This document shows positions 28,414 to 38,683 of a stretch of DNA of 64,000 nt, one piece after another. The position numbers and the translations under genes are program-made. The stretch is from Thiogranum longum (GTDB taxonomy: Bacteria; Pseudomonadota; Gammaproteobacteria; DSM-19610), in assembly GCF_004339085.1 (NCBI RefSeq), contig NZ_SMFX01000001.1, positions 2,327,352 to 2,391,351 on the forward strand. Direction: 5' to 3'. The stretch's first letter is position 1, and every line of letters begins with the position of its first letter. The notes under the pieces were generated by a model, which worked only from the letters and a program-made list of their open reading frames with translations, was not told the DNA's origin and did no database searches.

Positions 28414-29607
28414 TCAGGCGCCGAGCGACTGAACAACCCACTGCGAACCATCCCAGTGCAACACCCGGTCACAACCCGTTTCTGCAACATTACCTGGCTG
28501 GCCGTGTAACTGCCGAATAACGATTTCACCCGCAGTACGCAGCGACGCGATGGTTTCTGTCAATGTGGCATCGTCTTCGGCTGGCGCAAGAATCCCGCCC
28601 GCTGGTGCCGGCCATTGCCGGTTACCCAGCTCCATAAGCGAGCGCAGGTCCGTGCTGAAACCGGTGGCAGGCCGTGCGACACCGAACACCTTGCCGATGT
28701 CATCATAGCGCCCGCCACGTGCGATCTCCTGGCCACGATCGGCGACAAAGGCCGCAAACACGACACCGGTCTGGTATTGATACCCACGCAGCTCGGCGAG
28801 ATCAAAATGCAGGCTGACATCCGGTAAACGCCGTGCCGCCAGGTCCGCGATATGCTGCAGGTTATCCAGGGCAGCCATGACACTGTCGCCGCTACCCTCC
28901 AGCAGATCACGGGCGCGCTGCAGGACATCGCTGTCACCGTTCAGTGTCGCCAGCCCGGCCAGGCGTTCACGCTGTGTCGTGGACAACTCCAGTTCGGCGA
29001 GAAATTCACTGATTTCCGGAATCGCCTTGCGCTGCAGGGCATCGAACAGAAAGGCTTCCTGTTCCGTATCCAGGTTGGCATCACGCGCCAGTCCACGGTA
29101 GATGCCCACGTGCCCCAGGTCGATGTACACATCATCGATACCGGTCAGACCCAGTGTCGCCACCATCAGCTGGAGAATTTCAACATCGCTCTCCGCACCG
29201 GCGTGGCCAAACAGTTCTGCACCAACCTGCATGGGACTGCGCGAACCGGCAAACCCGTCCGGTCGTGTGTGCAGTACAGTACCGAGGTAGCACAGACGGC
29301 TGGGCGCTTCACGCTGCAAACCATGTGCATCGATGCGTGCAGCCTGTGGCGTCATATCGGCACGCAGCCCCAGCAGGCGGCCTGACATCTGGTCGATCAG
29401 TTTGAACGTCTGCAGGTCGAGGTCGTGGCCGGCACCGGTAAGCAGGGAATCGAGATAGTCGACGAGTGGCGGGATGACCAGCTGGTAACCCCAGCCACGA
29501 TACAAATCCAGAAGTTCACGACGCAACTGCTCCAGCCGCGCAGCCGGTTCCGGCAGCAGCTCTTCGATGCCCTCGGGCAGTAACCAGCGATTTTTGCCTT
29601 TCATCAC
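28414..29607 (-). CDS. hisZ: ATP phosphoribosyltransferase regulatory subunit
   Basis: 397 residues; GTG at 29607 or ATG at 29604 could start it, with AGGAAG just upstream. A class II synthetase-like core is visible (WLLPEGIEELLPEPAARLE, LRADMTPQAAR, and GGRYDDIGKVFG), but the anticodon-binding domain and tRNA-specific motifs of HisRS are absent, which defines HisZ. It forms a complex with short-form HisG (not in this window) to start histidine synthesis. It is located between a DUF2065 gene and purA. Confidence 0.95.
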   Translation of the reverse strand: MMKGKNRWLLPEGIEELLPEPAARLEQLRRELLDLYRGWGYQLVIPPLVDYLDSLLTGAGHDLDLQTFKLIDQMSGRLLGLRADMTPQAARIDAHGLQREAPSRLCYLGTVLHTRPDGFAGSRSPMQVGAELFGHAGAESDVEILQLMVATLGLTGIDDVYIDLGHVGIYRGLARDANLDTEQEAFLFDALQRKAIPEISEFLAELELSTTQRERLAGLATLNGDSDVLQRARDLLEGSGDSVMAALDNLQHIADLAARRLPDVSLHFDLAELRGYQYQTGVVFAAFVADRGQEIARGGRYDDIGKVFGVARPATGFSTDLRSLMELGNRQWPAPAGGILAPAEDDATLTETIASLRTAGEIVIRQLHGQPGNVAETGCDRVLHWDGSQWVVQSLGA

Positions 29608-29618
29608 GTTGGTACTTC

Positions 29619-29804
29619 CTAGCGAACCCAGTACAGTAAAGCCACGCCGGCCAGCATACTCACCAGCCCGGCGATGCGCAGGCTCCGGTCATCCATCTGC
29701 GCCAGCGTGGCCATCATACGCCTCACGGCACCCGGATTTACGAACGGCGCAATGCCCTCGATGACCAGCAGCAACGCCAGCGCTGCCCACAGATCATTCC
29801 ACAT
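29619..29804 (-). CDS. DUF2065 small membrane protein
   Basis: 61 residues from the ATG at 29804 with GGAG upstream; the frame continues upstream through the hflC terminator, so the shorter start is favoured. Two hydrophobic helices (about 4-22 and 42-60) flank GAVRRMMATLAQMDDRSLR, the DUF2065/YjeT pattern. It is habitually found between hflC and purA/hisZ. Function unknown; inner membrane. Confidence 0.88.
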   Translation of the reverse strand: MWNDLWAALALLLVIEGIAPFVNPGAVRRMMATLAQMDDRSLRIAGLVSMLAGVALLYWVR

Positions 29805-29814
29805 CGCACACTCC

Positions 29815-29846
29815 AAAAAAAAGCCGGACGACATCACGTCGTCCGG
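29815..29846 (-). terminator. Intrinsic terminator after hflC
   Basis: Read on the minus strand: a perfect 9-bp stem (CCGGACGAC / GTCGTCCGG, 29824-29846) with a 5-nt loop followed by eight T (29815-29822). It separates the hflKC transcript from the DUF2065-hisZ-purA genes. Confidence 0.88.
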
Positions 29847-29878
29847 ACTCTGCATTATACGCCATTCGCCGGCTGGCG

Positions 29879-30745
29879 TTAGTTACCGGCCTTGCCGAAA
29901 TAGCGGAAGAATTCGCTGTCCGGACTCAGCAGCATCATGTCACCACTGCCTCCAAGGCTTGCCCGGTACGCCTCCATACTGCGGTGGAAGTTGTAGAACT
30001 CCTTGTCCTTGCCGTAGGCCTTCGCATAAATTTCGGCAGCGGTTGCATCACCCTCGCCTCGCACCTGCTCGGCATCACGGTAGGCTTCGGCGATAATCAC
30101 CTGTCGCTTGCGGTCAGCATCGGCGCGTATTTTCTCCGCCTCCTCGAAACCGCGTGAGCGGAACTCCTTGGCAACGCGCGCACGCTCGGCCTGCATACGA
30201 CGGTACACGGAGTTGCTGACCTCAGCAGGCAAATCGATACGCTTGATACGAACATCCGCGATAGCAATACCGATTTCCTGGGCCTGTTCATTGGATTCCG
30301 CGGTCAGGGCACGCATGATTTCGTCACGTTCACCGGACACCACCTCATTGATGGTTCGTTTACTGAACTGCCCACGCATGCCGTCCTTGATGATCTGCTC
30401 CAGGCGCAGGCGCGCGTGGCGCTCATCACCGGACACCGCCGTGTAGTAACGTGTCACGTCGGCCACACGCCACATCACAAAAGAATCCACGATGACGTTT
30501 TTCTTTTCTGCTGTCAGGAAACGTTCCGGCTCGACATCCAGCGTCAGAATACGGGCATCGAACTTGCGCACGTTATTGATAAACGGAATCTTGAAGTGTA
30601 GCCCAGGCTTGAAATCCGCCTCGCGAATTTCGCCCAGACGGAACATGATCGCCTTTTCCCACTGACTGACCGTAAACATCGAGAAACTTCCGATCACCAG
30701 CGCCACCAGCGCAAGCACCAGGATAAAACCTTTTCCGTTAACCAT
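29879..30745 (-). CDS. hflC: HflC, FtsH protease modulator
   Basis: 288 residues: an N-terminal membrane anchor (about 5-22), then an SPFH/band 7 domain with GLHFKIPFINNVRKFDARI and a helical C-terminal region (RADADRKRQVIIAEAYRDAE). With HflK it forms the periplasmic cage around FtsH. Its ATG overlaps the hflK stop by one base (TAATG). Confidence 0.97.
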   Translation of the reverse strand: MVNGKGFILVLALVALVIGSFSMFTVSQWEKAIMFRLGEIREADFKPGLHFKIPFINNVRKFDARILTLDVEPERFLTAEKKNVIVDSFVMWRVADVTRYYTAVSGDERHARLRLEQIIKDGMRGQFSKRTINEVVSGERDEIMRALTAESNEQAQEIGIAIADVRIKRIDLPAEVSNSVYRRMQAERARVAKEFRSRGFEEAEKIRADADRKRQVIIAEAYRDAEQVRGEGDATAAEIYAKAYGKDKEFYNFHRSMEAYRASLGGSGDMMLLSPDSEFFRYFGKAGN

Positions 30746-31941
30746 TAGCGCGTCTCCCTGGTCGTGCGTCGAGCCGGTCGTTTCGGCGCCACGGTCTTGT
30801 CAGAATCTGTGCCGGTAAAGGCATCACTGACATTGGTCCCACTACTGCGCCTGGCGGTGCTCTGCTTCATCAACTGGTCCAGTGGAAGGTACATCAGGTT
30901 ATTGGCATTATCGCTGTCCACGAGCACCTTGTTGGTTCGCGTCAAAACGGATTCCATGGTTTCCAGGTACAGGCGTTTGCGGGTCACCTCCGGCGCCTTC
31001 TTGTATTCCTTCAGCAGCGCAGTAAAGCGGCTGGCCTCACCCTCGGCCTTGGCAATCAGCGATTCCTTGTAGGCCTGCGCTTCCTGCGTCTGACGCGCAG
31101 CCCGACCACGGGCCTTTGGAATCACTTCGTTCGCATAGGTCTCAGCCTCGTTCTTCAGGCGCTCCTTGTCCTCACGCGCCTTGATGGCATCGGAAAAGGC
31201 ACCCTGCACTTCTTCCGGTGGCTGTGCATCCTGCAGGTTAACATCGGAGACCAGCATGCCACTGTCATACTGGTTCAGAACGTTTTGCATCGATGCCTTG
31301 ACGCGGCTGACAACTTCAGCACGACCTTCCTTGAGCACAAAATCCATTTCGCTCTTGCCGATAACCTCACGCACGGCACTTTCCGCTACCTGCTTCAGCA
31401 CGGCATCCGGCTGGCGAACATTAAACAGATACTTGCCCGGGTCATCGACCTGGTACTGTACGGCCAGCTGGACGTTGACGATATTTTCGTCCTTGGTCAG
31501 CATCAAGGCTTCGCGCTCGACCGTCAGCCCGGCCTGCCCGCCGGCGCCTGAGCGATAGCCAATTTCCACGAAACGCCGCTGTTCGACATTGACAATCTCG
31601 ACCTGCTCGACGGGATACGGGATGTGCCAGTGCGGGCCGGGCATGGTGGCCTCGGTAAAGGCCCCGAAGCGCATCACTACGCCGCGCGTACCCGCATCGA
31701 CAATATATATGCCGGAAAACAACCAGACCACGAAGGCAATACCGGCAATCAGGCCGAAACCCGCCATGCCCTTGCCTGAAGCGCTGCCACCGGTGCCGCC
31801 GCTACGCCGGCCACCACCGAACAGGCCGCCCAGCTTGTCCTGCATCTTCTTTACGACCTCGTCGAGATCGGGTGGGCCCTGGTCGTTACGACCACCCCAC
31901 GGATCCTTGTTATTACCGCCTCCCGGCTCGTTCCAGGCCAT
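30745..31941 (-). CDS. hflK: HflK, FtsH protease modulator
   Basis: 398 residues. The Gly/Asn-rich cytoplasmic N-terminus (MAWNEPGGGNNKDPWGG) and basic linker precede a membrane segment at about 60-78, then an SPFH domain (GPHWHIPYPVEQVEIVNVEQ) and coiled coil (KNEAETYANEVIPKARG). It partners HflC. It is located 54 nt downstream of hflX on the same strand. Confidence 0.97.
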   Translation of the reverse strand: MAWNEPGGGNNKDPWGGRNDQGPPDLDEVVKKMQDKLGGLFGGGRRSGGTGGSASGKGMAGFGLIAGIAFVVWLFSGIYIVDAGTRGVVMRFGAFTEATMPGPHWHIPYPVEQVEIVNVEQRRFVEIGYRSGAGGQAGLTVEREALMLTKDENIVNVQLAVQYQVDDPGKYLFNVRQPDAVLKQVAESAVREVIGKSEMDFVLKEGRAEVVSRVKASMQNVLNQYDSGMLVSDVNLQDAQPPEEVQGAFSDAIKAREDKERLKNEAETYANEVIPKARGRAARQTQEAQAYKESLIAKAEGEASRFTALLKEYKKAPEVTRKRLYLETMESVLTRTNKVLVDSDNANNLMYLPLDQLMKQSTARRSSGTNVSDAFTGTDSDKTVAPKRPARRTTRETR

Positions 31942-31995
31942 GTATGACTCCGTTGTTCAAAAAATGCTGGTTTATGGTGCTCGAAACAGGGGATT

Positions 31996-33315
31996 CTAGG
32001 GAGCTTGCGCCGCGCCCGCAACATCGGCCGAATCCCGGTCGGGTTGCAGGGTATATTCCAGACCCTCGCGGCGGTACAGATCGTCCAGCTCGCGGCCGCT
32101 GATGGTCACTTCCAGCCACCAGCCGCCGGCAGGGTCCGGTTCATCCTTCAGGACCTCTCCGGTCTTGAAGATCATGGCGCGCAGCCGCCCGGCGCCGGGT
32201 GGCAGATGCAGCCAGCCGCGCACCTGGTCCGGCATGAAATACTCGCACAGGGCGCTCTCCAGCAGGTCCAGCCCTTCGCCACTGGCCGCCGAACACCAGA
32301 CCCGCGTCACTTTGCCTTCAGTATCGCGCAGCAACCGTGCCGGCTCACCGCTCAGGTCAATCTTGTTGTAGACCATCAGCTGCGGCACTGCACTGGCGCC
32401 GATATCCGCCAGCACCTCGTTGACCTGCTCGATACGCGTCTGGCGCTCCGGGTCGTGGGCATCTACCACGTGCAGCAGCAAATCCGCTTCCAGCGTCTCT
32501 TCCAGCGTGGAACGAAACGCCGCCACCAGCTCATGGGGCAGTTTGCGCACAAAACCGACTGTGTCAGCCAGTACCACCGGTCCGAATCCCGGAAGATCAA
32601 AGCGTCGCAGGGTCGGATCAAGTGTAGCGAACAACTGGTCAGCTGCGTAAACATCCGCTGCGCACAGCCGGTTGAACAGGGTGGACTTGCCGGCATTGGT
32701 ATAACCGACCAGTGACACGGTCGGCACTTCGGCCCGGTTACGTGCACGCCGGCCCTGGGCGCGCTGGCTACGGACCTTCTCCAGGCGCTTGTGAATCTGT
32801 TTAATACGGTTACCGAGTAACCGGCGGTCGGTTTCGAGCTGGGTTTCACCCGGCCCACGCAGGCCGATACCACCCTTCTGCCGCTCGAGGTGGGTCCAGC
32901 CACGGATCAATCGTGTGGAAAGGTGACGCAGTTGCGCCAGTTCGACCTGTAATTTGCCTTCAAAGGAGCGCGCGCGCTGGGCAAAGATATCCAGGATCAG
33001 CCCGGTTCTGTCCAGCACGCGCGCGCTGAACAGCTTTTCCAGGTTGCGCTCCTGGCTCGGCGACAGTTCATGGTTGAAGATAACCAGCTCGGCTTCTTCC
33101 GCCAGTAACAGTTCACGGATGGTTTCGGCCTTGCCGGAACCGACAAAATATTTTGAATCAGGCGCATTGCGACTGGCGGTGACCGTAGCCACCGGCTCGG
33201 CACCGGCGGAGCGTGCCAGGTCGGTAAATTCGAGCAGGTCTTCAGGCTCGGACTCACCGGGAAAATCGACATGAACGAGGATCGCCCGCTCACCACTGCG
33301 GGGACGTTCAAACAT
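31996..33315 (-). CDS. hflX: GTPase HflX
   Basis: 439 residues. An N-terminal HflX domain (GSGKAETIRELL, HELSPSQERNLE) and a helical linker (RGPGETQLETDRRLL) precede the G domain: G1 GYTNAGKST, G3 DTVGFVRKLP, G4 NKID. It is a ribosome-splitting factor for stalled ribosomes. It is co-oriented with hfq upstream and hflKC downstream, the conserved hfq operon. Confidence 0.97.
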   Translation of the reverse strand: MFERPRSGERAILVHVDFPGESEPEDLLEFTDLARSAGAEPVATVTASRNAPDSKYFVGSGKAETIRELLLAEEAELVIFNHELSPSQERNLEKLFSARVLDRTGLILDIFAQRARSFEGKLQVELAQLRHLSTRLIRGWTHLERQKGGIGLRGPGETQLETDRRLLGNRIKQIHKRLEKVRSQRAQGRRARNRAEVPTVSLVGYTNAGKSTLFNRLCAADVYAADQLFATLDPTLRRFDLPGFGPVVLADTVGFVRKLPHELVAAFRSTLEETLEADLLLHVVDAHDPERQTRIEQVNEVLADIGASAVPQLMVYNKIDLSGEPARLLRDTEGKVTRVWCSAASGEGLDLLESALCEYFMPDQVRGWLHLPPGAGRLRAMIFKTGEVLKDEPDPAGGWWLEVTISGRELDDLYRREGLEYTLQPDRDSADVAGAAQAP

Positions 33316-33377
33316 GGGGATATTCGAAACCGGACCTCACTACCACGAGGCCCGGTTGCGGGAACATACGAAGGAAA

Positions 33378-33632
33378 TCAGCTATTACCGGCGTCTGTAG
33401 TTTGATTCTCGTCTCCACTCGCCAGCCGCACATTTCGTGCCGGCACAACAGTCGAAATGGCATGCTTGTACACCATCTGGCTCACACTGTTCTTCAAAAG
33501 GACCACAAACTGGTCAAACGACTCAATCTGTCCTTGCAGTTTAATACCATTTACCAGGTAAATGGCTACAGGAATACGCTCCTTGCGAAGTGCATTCAGG
33601 AAGGGTTCTTGCAGTGACTGCCCTCGGGCCAT
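33378..33632 (-). CDS. hfq: RNA chaperone Hfq
   Basis: 84 residues from the ATG at 33632 ([18 protein letters not shown]). Sm1 is in the [17 protein letters not shown] region and Sm2 in [12 protein letters not shown]. The C-terminal tail is short (about 15 residues past the core). It pairs small RNAs with mRNAs. It is located between miaA and hflX, as in E. coli. Confidence 0.98.
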   Translation of the reverse strand: MARGQSLQEPFLNALRKERIPVAIYLVNGIKLQGQIESFDQFVVLLKNSVSQMVYKHAISTVVPARNVRLASGDENQTTDAGNS

Positions 33633-33758
33633 GTCATTTCTCCTTCTTATAGTAACGTGTACCAGCACGTGCTCATGCCGGGCTCCGGTGTACACGAAGT
33701 TATTGTGCCACATCCCGTGTGGTTAAATATTTTCCTGACGGGCAAAACTATAGCACGT

Positions 33759-34700
33759 TCAATTGCCTGCTGCGCCAGCGCGCTCGATGAGCGCGTGGAC
33801 ACGTACGGCTGCATCCTTGTCTGACGGATCAATCCAGTTTGTATTCCCCTCACTGCGCAACCAGGTGAGCTGCCGCTTGGCGTACTGACGAGTCGCCACA
33901 ATAGCCCGTTCGACCCATTCCTGCGCCGATAGTTTCCCGTCAAGGTGTGCCCAGGCCTGGCGGTAGCCCACCGCACGCATGGAGGGCATATCGGGTTCGA
34001 GATCGCCCCTCGCACGCAGGGCGCTCACTTCGTCCAGAAATCCTTGCCCGAGCATTATGTCAAAACGCTGGCGGATACGTGCGTGCAGCACCTCGCGCTG
34101 AGCCGGAGCCAGTACGATTTTCAGAAAACGCAGTGGCGGAGCTGTCTCACCCGAGCGCTCGAACAGCCGGGTCATGGATTCGCCGGTAATTTCATAGACC
34201 TCCAGTGCCCGCTGGATACGCTGCGGGTCATTGGGGTGGATGCGTGCCGCCGCCACAGGGTCGATACGTGCCAGCCGTTCGTGCATGGCCGCCCAGCCAC
34301 CGGCCTCTGCCTCCACTTCAAGCCGTGCCCTCACTTCCGGGTCGGCAGAGGGCAACTCGGACAGGCCTCTCTCCAGCGCCCGGAAATACAGCATGGTGCC
34401 GCCTACCAGCAAGGGCGTCCGGCCTGCCGCGTGGATGGATGCAATTTCCTGAAGCGCATCATCGCGGAACCCGGCAGCGGAATAAGGCTGCACGGGATCG
34501 CGGATATCGATCAGCCGGTGCGGCGCAATACGCAGCATTTCAGCGTCCGGTTTTGCCGTACCGATATCCATGCCACGGTAAACCAGTGCCGAGTCGACAC
34601 TGACGATATCCAGCGGCAACTGCTGCACCAGGTCGACCGCCACACCGGTCTTGCCGGACGCAGTGGGCCCCATCAAACAGATGACCAGGGGTTGTGTCAC
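33759..34700 (-). CDS. miaA: tRNA dimethylallyltransferase
   Basis: 313 residues, GTG start 3 nt after the mutL stop. It has the P-loop [25 protein letters not shown] and [11 protein letters not shown]. It adds an isopentenyl group to A37 of tRNAs reading U-starting codons. The mutL-miaA-hfq order is conserved. Confidence 0.98.
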   Translation of the reverse strand: MTQPLVICLMGPTASGKTGVAVDLVQQLPLDIVSVDSALVYRGMDIGTAKPDAEMLRIAPHRLIDIRDPVQPYSAAGFRDDALQEIASIHAAGRTPLLVGGTMLYFRALERGLSELPSADPEVRARLEVEAEAGGWAAMHERLARIDPVAAARIHPNDPQRIQRALEVYEITGESMTRLFERSGETAPPLRFLKIVLAPAQREVLHARIRQRFDIMLGQGFLDEVSALRARGDLEPDMPSMRAVGYRQAWAHLDGKLSAQEWVERAIVATRQYAKRQLTWLRSEGNTNWIDPSDKDAAVRVHALIERAGAAGN

Positions 34701-34703
34701 GGA

Positions 34704-36527
34704 TTACTGGCCGCGCATGAACAGGGCATCCAGCTCGCCAAGACTGAAACGAACCCAGGTGGGCCGACCATGATTGCACTGACCGGAACGTTCGGTACGT
34801 TCCATGTCACGCAACAAGGCATTCATTTCCTCGAGGGTCAAACGCCGGTTGGCGCGCACCGAACCGTGGCAAGCCATGGTGGACAAGAGCTCGTTGATGG
34901 CCTCCTCGATACGCTGGCTGCTGCCGTGGGTATTGAGGTCGGACACTACATCGCGCACCAGTGCTTCGACATCTCCACCGGCCAGCAGTGCCGGTGCCTG
35001 ACGGACGACCAGTTGCTCCGGGCCCTGGCGGTCTATATCGAAACCCAGCGCGGCAAACCAGTCGCGTCGTGTTTCAGCCAACTCCGCCTCGGCCTGGCTG
35101 ACCGCCAGACTCAAGGGCACCAGCAGCGGCTGGGAACGAATACCCTGCTCCGCGAAACCGGCTTTGAGGTGCTCGTAGGTAATGCGTTCGTGGGCAGCGT
35201 GCATATCCACCAGCACCAGACCCTGCGCGTTTTCGGCCAGGATATAAATACCTTTCAGTTGCGCCAGTGCAAATCCCAGCGGAGGGATATCCACGGCTTC
35301 ATTCTCGTGAACCGCATGCGGTGGGCGCCGGGTATCGCCATACAGCGACGAAACGGATGCCACCACCGCGCTATTGCCCGTTGTTCCGTGTAGTCGGTCG
35401 TACTGCCCAACCTGTTCGGCAACCTGTAAGGGGAATCCGCCCTGACGGGGCGCTGCCGCACCACCATAGCCCTGCCCCGACCCGGGCAGCGGCCGCATCG
35501 GTTGCGGCGCCAGCTGGTCGTCAGCCGGACGCAAGTCGGAAAGGACGTTATGCAAGGTACGAAACAGAAAATCGTGTACCAGCCGCGATTCACGGAACCG
35601 CACCTCGGACTTGGCCGGGTGCGCATTCACATCGACCATCCTGGGGTCCAGTTCCAGGAACAGCACAAAGGCAGGATGGCGCCCGTGGAACAATACATCC
35701 TGGAAAGACTGCCGCACCGCGTGCGCCAGCAGCTTGTCGCGTACAGCTCGCCCGTTAACAAAAAAGAACTGCAAATCCGCCTGGCTGCGGGAAAAAGTCG
35801 GCTGCGCAATCCAGCCGGACAGGCGCAATCCGGCCGCTTCATGTTCGATGCGTAAAACCTGGTCGGCAAAGGCGCTACCCAGCAGGCTACGCAGACGCTC
35901 CAGCTGTGCTGAATCACCGTTACCGGCACGCAGGTGATATTGCGGTTTGCGGTTTTTGTGCACGGTCAACTCAACATCCGGCCGACTCAGTGCAATACGC
36001 TGGATCACCACATCAAGATACTTCTGTTCGGTATTTTCCGTACGCAGAAACTTGCGTCGCGCGGGTACATTGAAAAACAGGTCACGCACTTCAATGGTGG
36101 TCCCGGGCGGGTGCGCAACCGGCTCCGGCGCCTGCGTCGTCTCACGACCATCGCCACGCACCTGGTAGCCAGTGTCGCTATTGCCCGTACGTGACTGAAC
36201 AAGCAGACGCGATACCGAAGCAATACTGGGCAATGCCTCACCACGGAAACCCAGGCTCATCACCTGTTCAAGATCCTCCAGTGAAGCGATCTTGCTGGTT
36301 GCATGGCGCGACAGGGCCAGCCCCAGGTCATCGGGGTGTATACCGCGCCCATTGTCACGCACACGGATCAGGCGCTTGCCGCCTTCCTCGATATCCACTT
36401 CAATACGTGTCGCACCGGCATCGAGACTGTTTTCCAGCAGTTCCTTCAATACCGAAGCCGGGCGTTCGATAACCTCGCCGGCGGCGATCTGGTTGATTAA
36501 CTGGGGTTCGAGGGCATGAATACGCAT
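34704..36527 (-). CDS. mutL: DNA mismatch repair protein MutL
   Basis: 607 residues. The GHKL ATPase has [28 protein letters not shown] and [13 protein letters not shown]; a variable linker (about 340-420) precedes the dimerisation domain with [13 protein letters not shown] and ending [15 protein letters not shown]. The DQHA(X)2E(X)4E endonuclease motif is replaced by MHAAHERI, as in methyl-directed (MutH-type) gammaproteobacterial MutL. Confidence 0.97.
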   Translation of the reverse strand: MRIHALEPQLINQIAAGEVIERPASVLKELLENSLDAGATRIEVDIEEGGKRLIRVRDNGRGIHPDDLGLALSRHATSKIASLEDLEQVMSLGFRGEALPSIASVSRLLVQSRTGNSDTGYQVRGDGRETTQAPEPVAHPPGTTIEVRDLFFNVPARRKFLRTENTEQKYLDVVIQRIALSRPDVELTVHKNRKPQYHLRAGNGDSAQLERLRSLLGSAFADQVLRIEHEAAGLRLSGWIAQPTFSRSQADLQFFFVNGRAVRDKLLAHAVRQSFQDVLFHGRHPAFVLFLELDPRMVDVNAHPAKSEVRFRESRLVHDFLFRTLHNVLSDLRPADDQLAPQPMRPLPGSGQGYGGAAAPRQGGFPLQVAEQVGQYDRLHGTTGNSAVVASVSSLYGDTRRPPHAVHENEAVDIPPLGFALAQLKGIYILAENAQGLVLVDMHAAHERITYEHLKAGFAEQGIRSQPLLVPLSLAVSQAEAELAETRRDWFAALGFDIDRQGPEQLVVRQAPALLAGGDVEALVRDVVSDLNTHGSSQRIEEAINELLSTMACHGSVRANRRLTLEEMNALLRDMERTERSGQCNHGRPTWVRFSLGELDALFMRGQ

Positions 36528-36581
36528 GCCGGGATGGTACCGTGAAATACGCCGCCGGGGCGAACCGTAGCAGCTCGCAGG

Positions 36582-37892
36582 CTAACCGCCCCTGGAAGGT
36601 ATCTTCAGTACATTCCCGACCAGCAGGCGGTCACCCTTGAGTCGGTTGCTGTTGCGCAAGGAATTCATACTAACCCCGTAGCGCTGCGCGATATGGCTCA
36701 GCGTGTCGCCACGGCGCACCACGTGACGACGCGGTGTTTTACCGGCTGCCAGTCGTGTACCCGCCGGCGGGTTGGAAGTGAAATAACGGCGCACACCCCT
36801 GAAAATCGCATTCGCAACTTTTTGCTGATGCTTGCGGTTGCGCAGGCGGTTTTCCTCGGAAGGGTTGGAAATAAATGCGGTTTCAACCAGCATGGAAGGA
36901 ATATCGGGCGATTTCAGCACCACGAAACCGGCGTGCTGAACCTGCCGCTTGTGCACCTTGCCAAGTTTTTTTAGCTCCGACAGCACGTTACTGGCTGCTC
37001 CGGTACTGGTCTCCAGTGTCGCGGTCTGCGCCAGATCCAGCAACACCTCGGCCAGCAGATCATCCTTGTCGTCCAGGCTGACGCCACCGACCAGATCAGC
37101 CGCATTTTCACGTGCCGCCAGCCAGCGCGCCATCTCCGACGAGGCACCGCGCCTTGACAGCACATATACCGAAGAACCGTGTACACGACGGTCGCGGAAC
37201 GCATCGGCATGAATGGAAACAAACAGGTCGGCACGGTGCTTGCGCGCCTTGTTGATGCGCTTGCGCAGGCCCACGTAATAGTCGCCAGTACGAACCAGCA
37301 CCGCTTTCATGCCCGGCTCTTTGTCAATCAACGCGGCCAGTTTTCGCGCGATGCCCAGCACCACGTCTTTCTCGCGTGTCCCCTTGCGACCGCGCGCACC
37401 GGGATCATCACCACCGTGACCGGCATCGACAGCAATCACCAGGTCACGCAAGCGGGTGGGCTCGGTAACAGCCTTGACCGTTTTGGGTTGACGTTTGCTC
37501 GCTTCTCCGGCACCAAACAGATCAATGACCAGCCGGTGGCCATATTGATCGTTGGGTTTTAATACAAAACTCTTCGGTTTAACCGGGCTGGCGAGATCCA
37601 GCACCAGGCGCAGGTCATCCTTGTTGCGCGGACCGCTGCGTAACCCCTTGACCACGCCGCTCGCCTGAAGCTGTTTCACCAGTGCCTGGTCGATGCCGGC
37701 ATGTTTCAGGTCAATAACCAGCCGGTCCGGTCCCTTGAGGGTAAATAACTGGTGCTCAACAGGGCCGGTTACGTCAAAAACAACACGCGTACTGTCAGGT
37801 GCCGCCCATAGCCGCACGCCATTGACCTGCAATGAACCGGCATTCGCGACAGATGTCAGTAGCAAAAACAGCAGCAGGCCGAAGCGCTTCAC
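36582..37892 (-). CDS. amiC: N-acetylmuramoyl-L-alanine amidase with AMIN and LysM
   Basis: 436 residues, GTG start preceded by an AAGGA site. Order: signal peptide (1-19), AMIN domain (about 20-130), amidase_3 catalytic domain (about 150-365) with DAGHGGDDPGA, FVSIHADAF and MLVETAFISN supplying the zinc ligands and catalytic Glu, then a C-terminal LysM (VVRRGDTLSHIAQRYG). It splits daughter-cell peptidoglycan in the periplasm. The AmiB/AmiC subtype is uncertain, and a LysM tail fits AmiB-like members as well. Confidence 0.92.
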   Translation of the reverse strand: MKRFGLLLFLLLTSVANAGSLQVNGVRLWAAPDSTRVVFDVTGPVEHQLFTLKGPDRLVIDLKHAGIDQALVKQLQASGVVKGLRSGPRNKDDLRLVLDLASPVKPKSFVLKPNDQYGHRLVIDLFGAGEASKRQPKTVKAVTEPTRLRDLVIAVDAGHGGDDPGARGRKGTREKDVVLGIARKLAALIDKEPGMKAVLVRTGDYYVGLRKRINKARKHRADLFVSIHADAFRDRRVHGSSVYVLSRRGASSEMARWLAARENAADLVGGVSLDDKDDLLAEVLLDLAQTATLETSTGAASNVLSELKKLGKVHKRQVQHAGFVVLKSPDIPSMLVETAFISNPSEENRLRNRKHQQKVANAIFRGVRRYFTSNPPAGTRLAAGKTPRRHVVRRGDTLSHIAQRYGVSMNSLRNSNRLKGDRLLVGNVLKIPSRGG

Positions 37893-38218
37893 TTTTCTTT
37901 TTCCTTCCGGTTAATAAACGCCATGGTGAAAGATATAGCGCATTCTATGATAAATTTCAACAAATCTCTTTAAATCTCACCGGGATAGACCCGATACTTG
38001 GGAATTCAAGTGAAGCATTGGTTGGGGCTGTGTATATGAGTTGATTTTTTGCTATGGAATAACCTGGAGAGTCTCTGGTTAATGCGCTTTCCGTCATACC
38101 GGCGCAGGCCGGTATCCATCTTATTGAAACCACTGGATTCCGGCCTACGCCGGAATGACGGATCGTATGGGTATGACAGATTAATGGGTATTACGGATTA
38201 ATGTGTACGATGTATCGA
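37893..38218. other. Intergenic region with a palindromic repeat
   Basis: 326 nt without a gene between amiC and tsaE. The left part (37925-38060) is AT-rich with nothing recognised; the right part contains the dispersed repeat at 38092-38160 and, after it, short GGGTAT/TTAATG direct repetitions (38165-38205). Confidence 0.6.
38092..38160. repeat. REP-like dispersed palindromic repeat, copy 1
   Basis: About 69 nt with outer CGTCAT / ATGACG ends, and two inner hairpins, ATACCGGC...GCCGGTAT and ATTCCGGC...GCCGGAAT. A second copy lies at 59010-59079. Such elements are usually extragenic and multicopy; this one sits between amiC and tsaE. Confidence 0.8.
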
Positions 38219-38683
38219 TCAGAGGCTCCCGAGACAGCGGGCAACTTGTTCTCCGCGGGGTGAGAGTGCTTCCAGCATCAGTCGCCTGCCCTGCCCTTCT
38301 GCGCTCAGGCGAATATCCACATCCGGCTCCGGCAACACCCCCTCACCACGCTGCGGCCACTCGATCAGGCACACACTCTCACCGTCGAACAGATCTCGCA
38401 GCCCGATCCACTCCAATTCATCAGGGTCGGACAGACGGTAGAGATCAAGGTGATACACCCTTCCGTGTTCGGTCTGGTAGGGCTCGATCAGGGTATAGGT
38501 CGGACTCTTTACCCGACCCTGGTGACCCAGGCCTCGCAGGTAGCCGCGCACCAGTGTGGTCTTGCCGGCGCCAAGGTCGCCGTACAGGTATACCAGTAGC
38601 CCCGCCTGCTGACAGCTTGCCAGGCGGCGGCCAAAGACTTCGGTCGCTTCGGGATTTTCCAGGCGGACATCAAGTGCGGCCAT
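38219..38683 (-). CDS. tsaE: tRNA threonylcarbamoyladenosine biosynthesis protein TsaE
   Basis: 154 residues from the ATG at 38683, which overlaps the end of nnr by 14 nt. Walker A GDLGAGKTTLVRG and SPTYTLIEPY followed by HLDLYRL are diagnostic. It is the ATPase of the t6A37 complex with TsaB/TsaD. The nnr-tsaE-amiC order is common. Confidence 0.97.
   Translation of the reverse strand: MAALDVRLENPEATEVFGRRLASCQQAGLLVYLYGDLGAGKTTLVRGYLRGLGHQGRVKSPTYTLIEPYQTEHGRVYHLDLYRLSDPDELEWIGLRDLFDGESVCLIEWPQRGEGVLPEPDVDIRLSAEGQGRRLMLEALSPRGEQVARCLGSL

Noticed and set aside
33945-35393. 482-codon open frame on the + strand opposite miaA and mutL
   Set aside because: It lies antisense to two conserved genes whose codon bias creates it; no recognisable domain.
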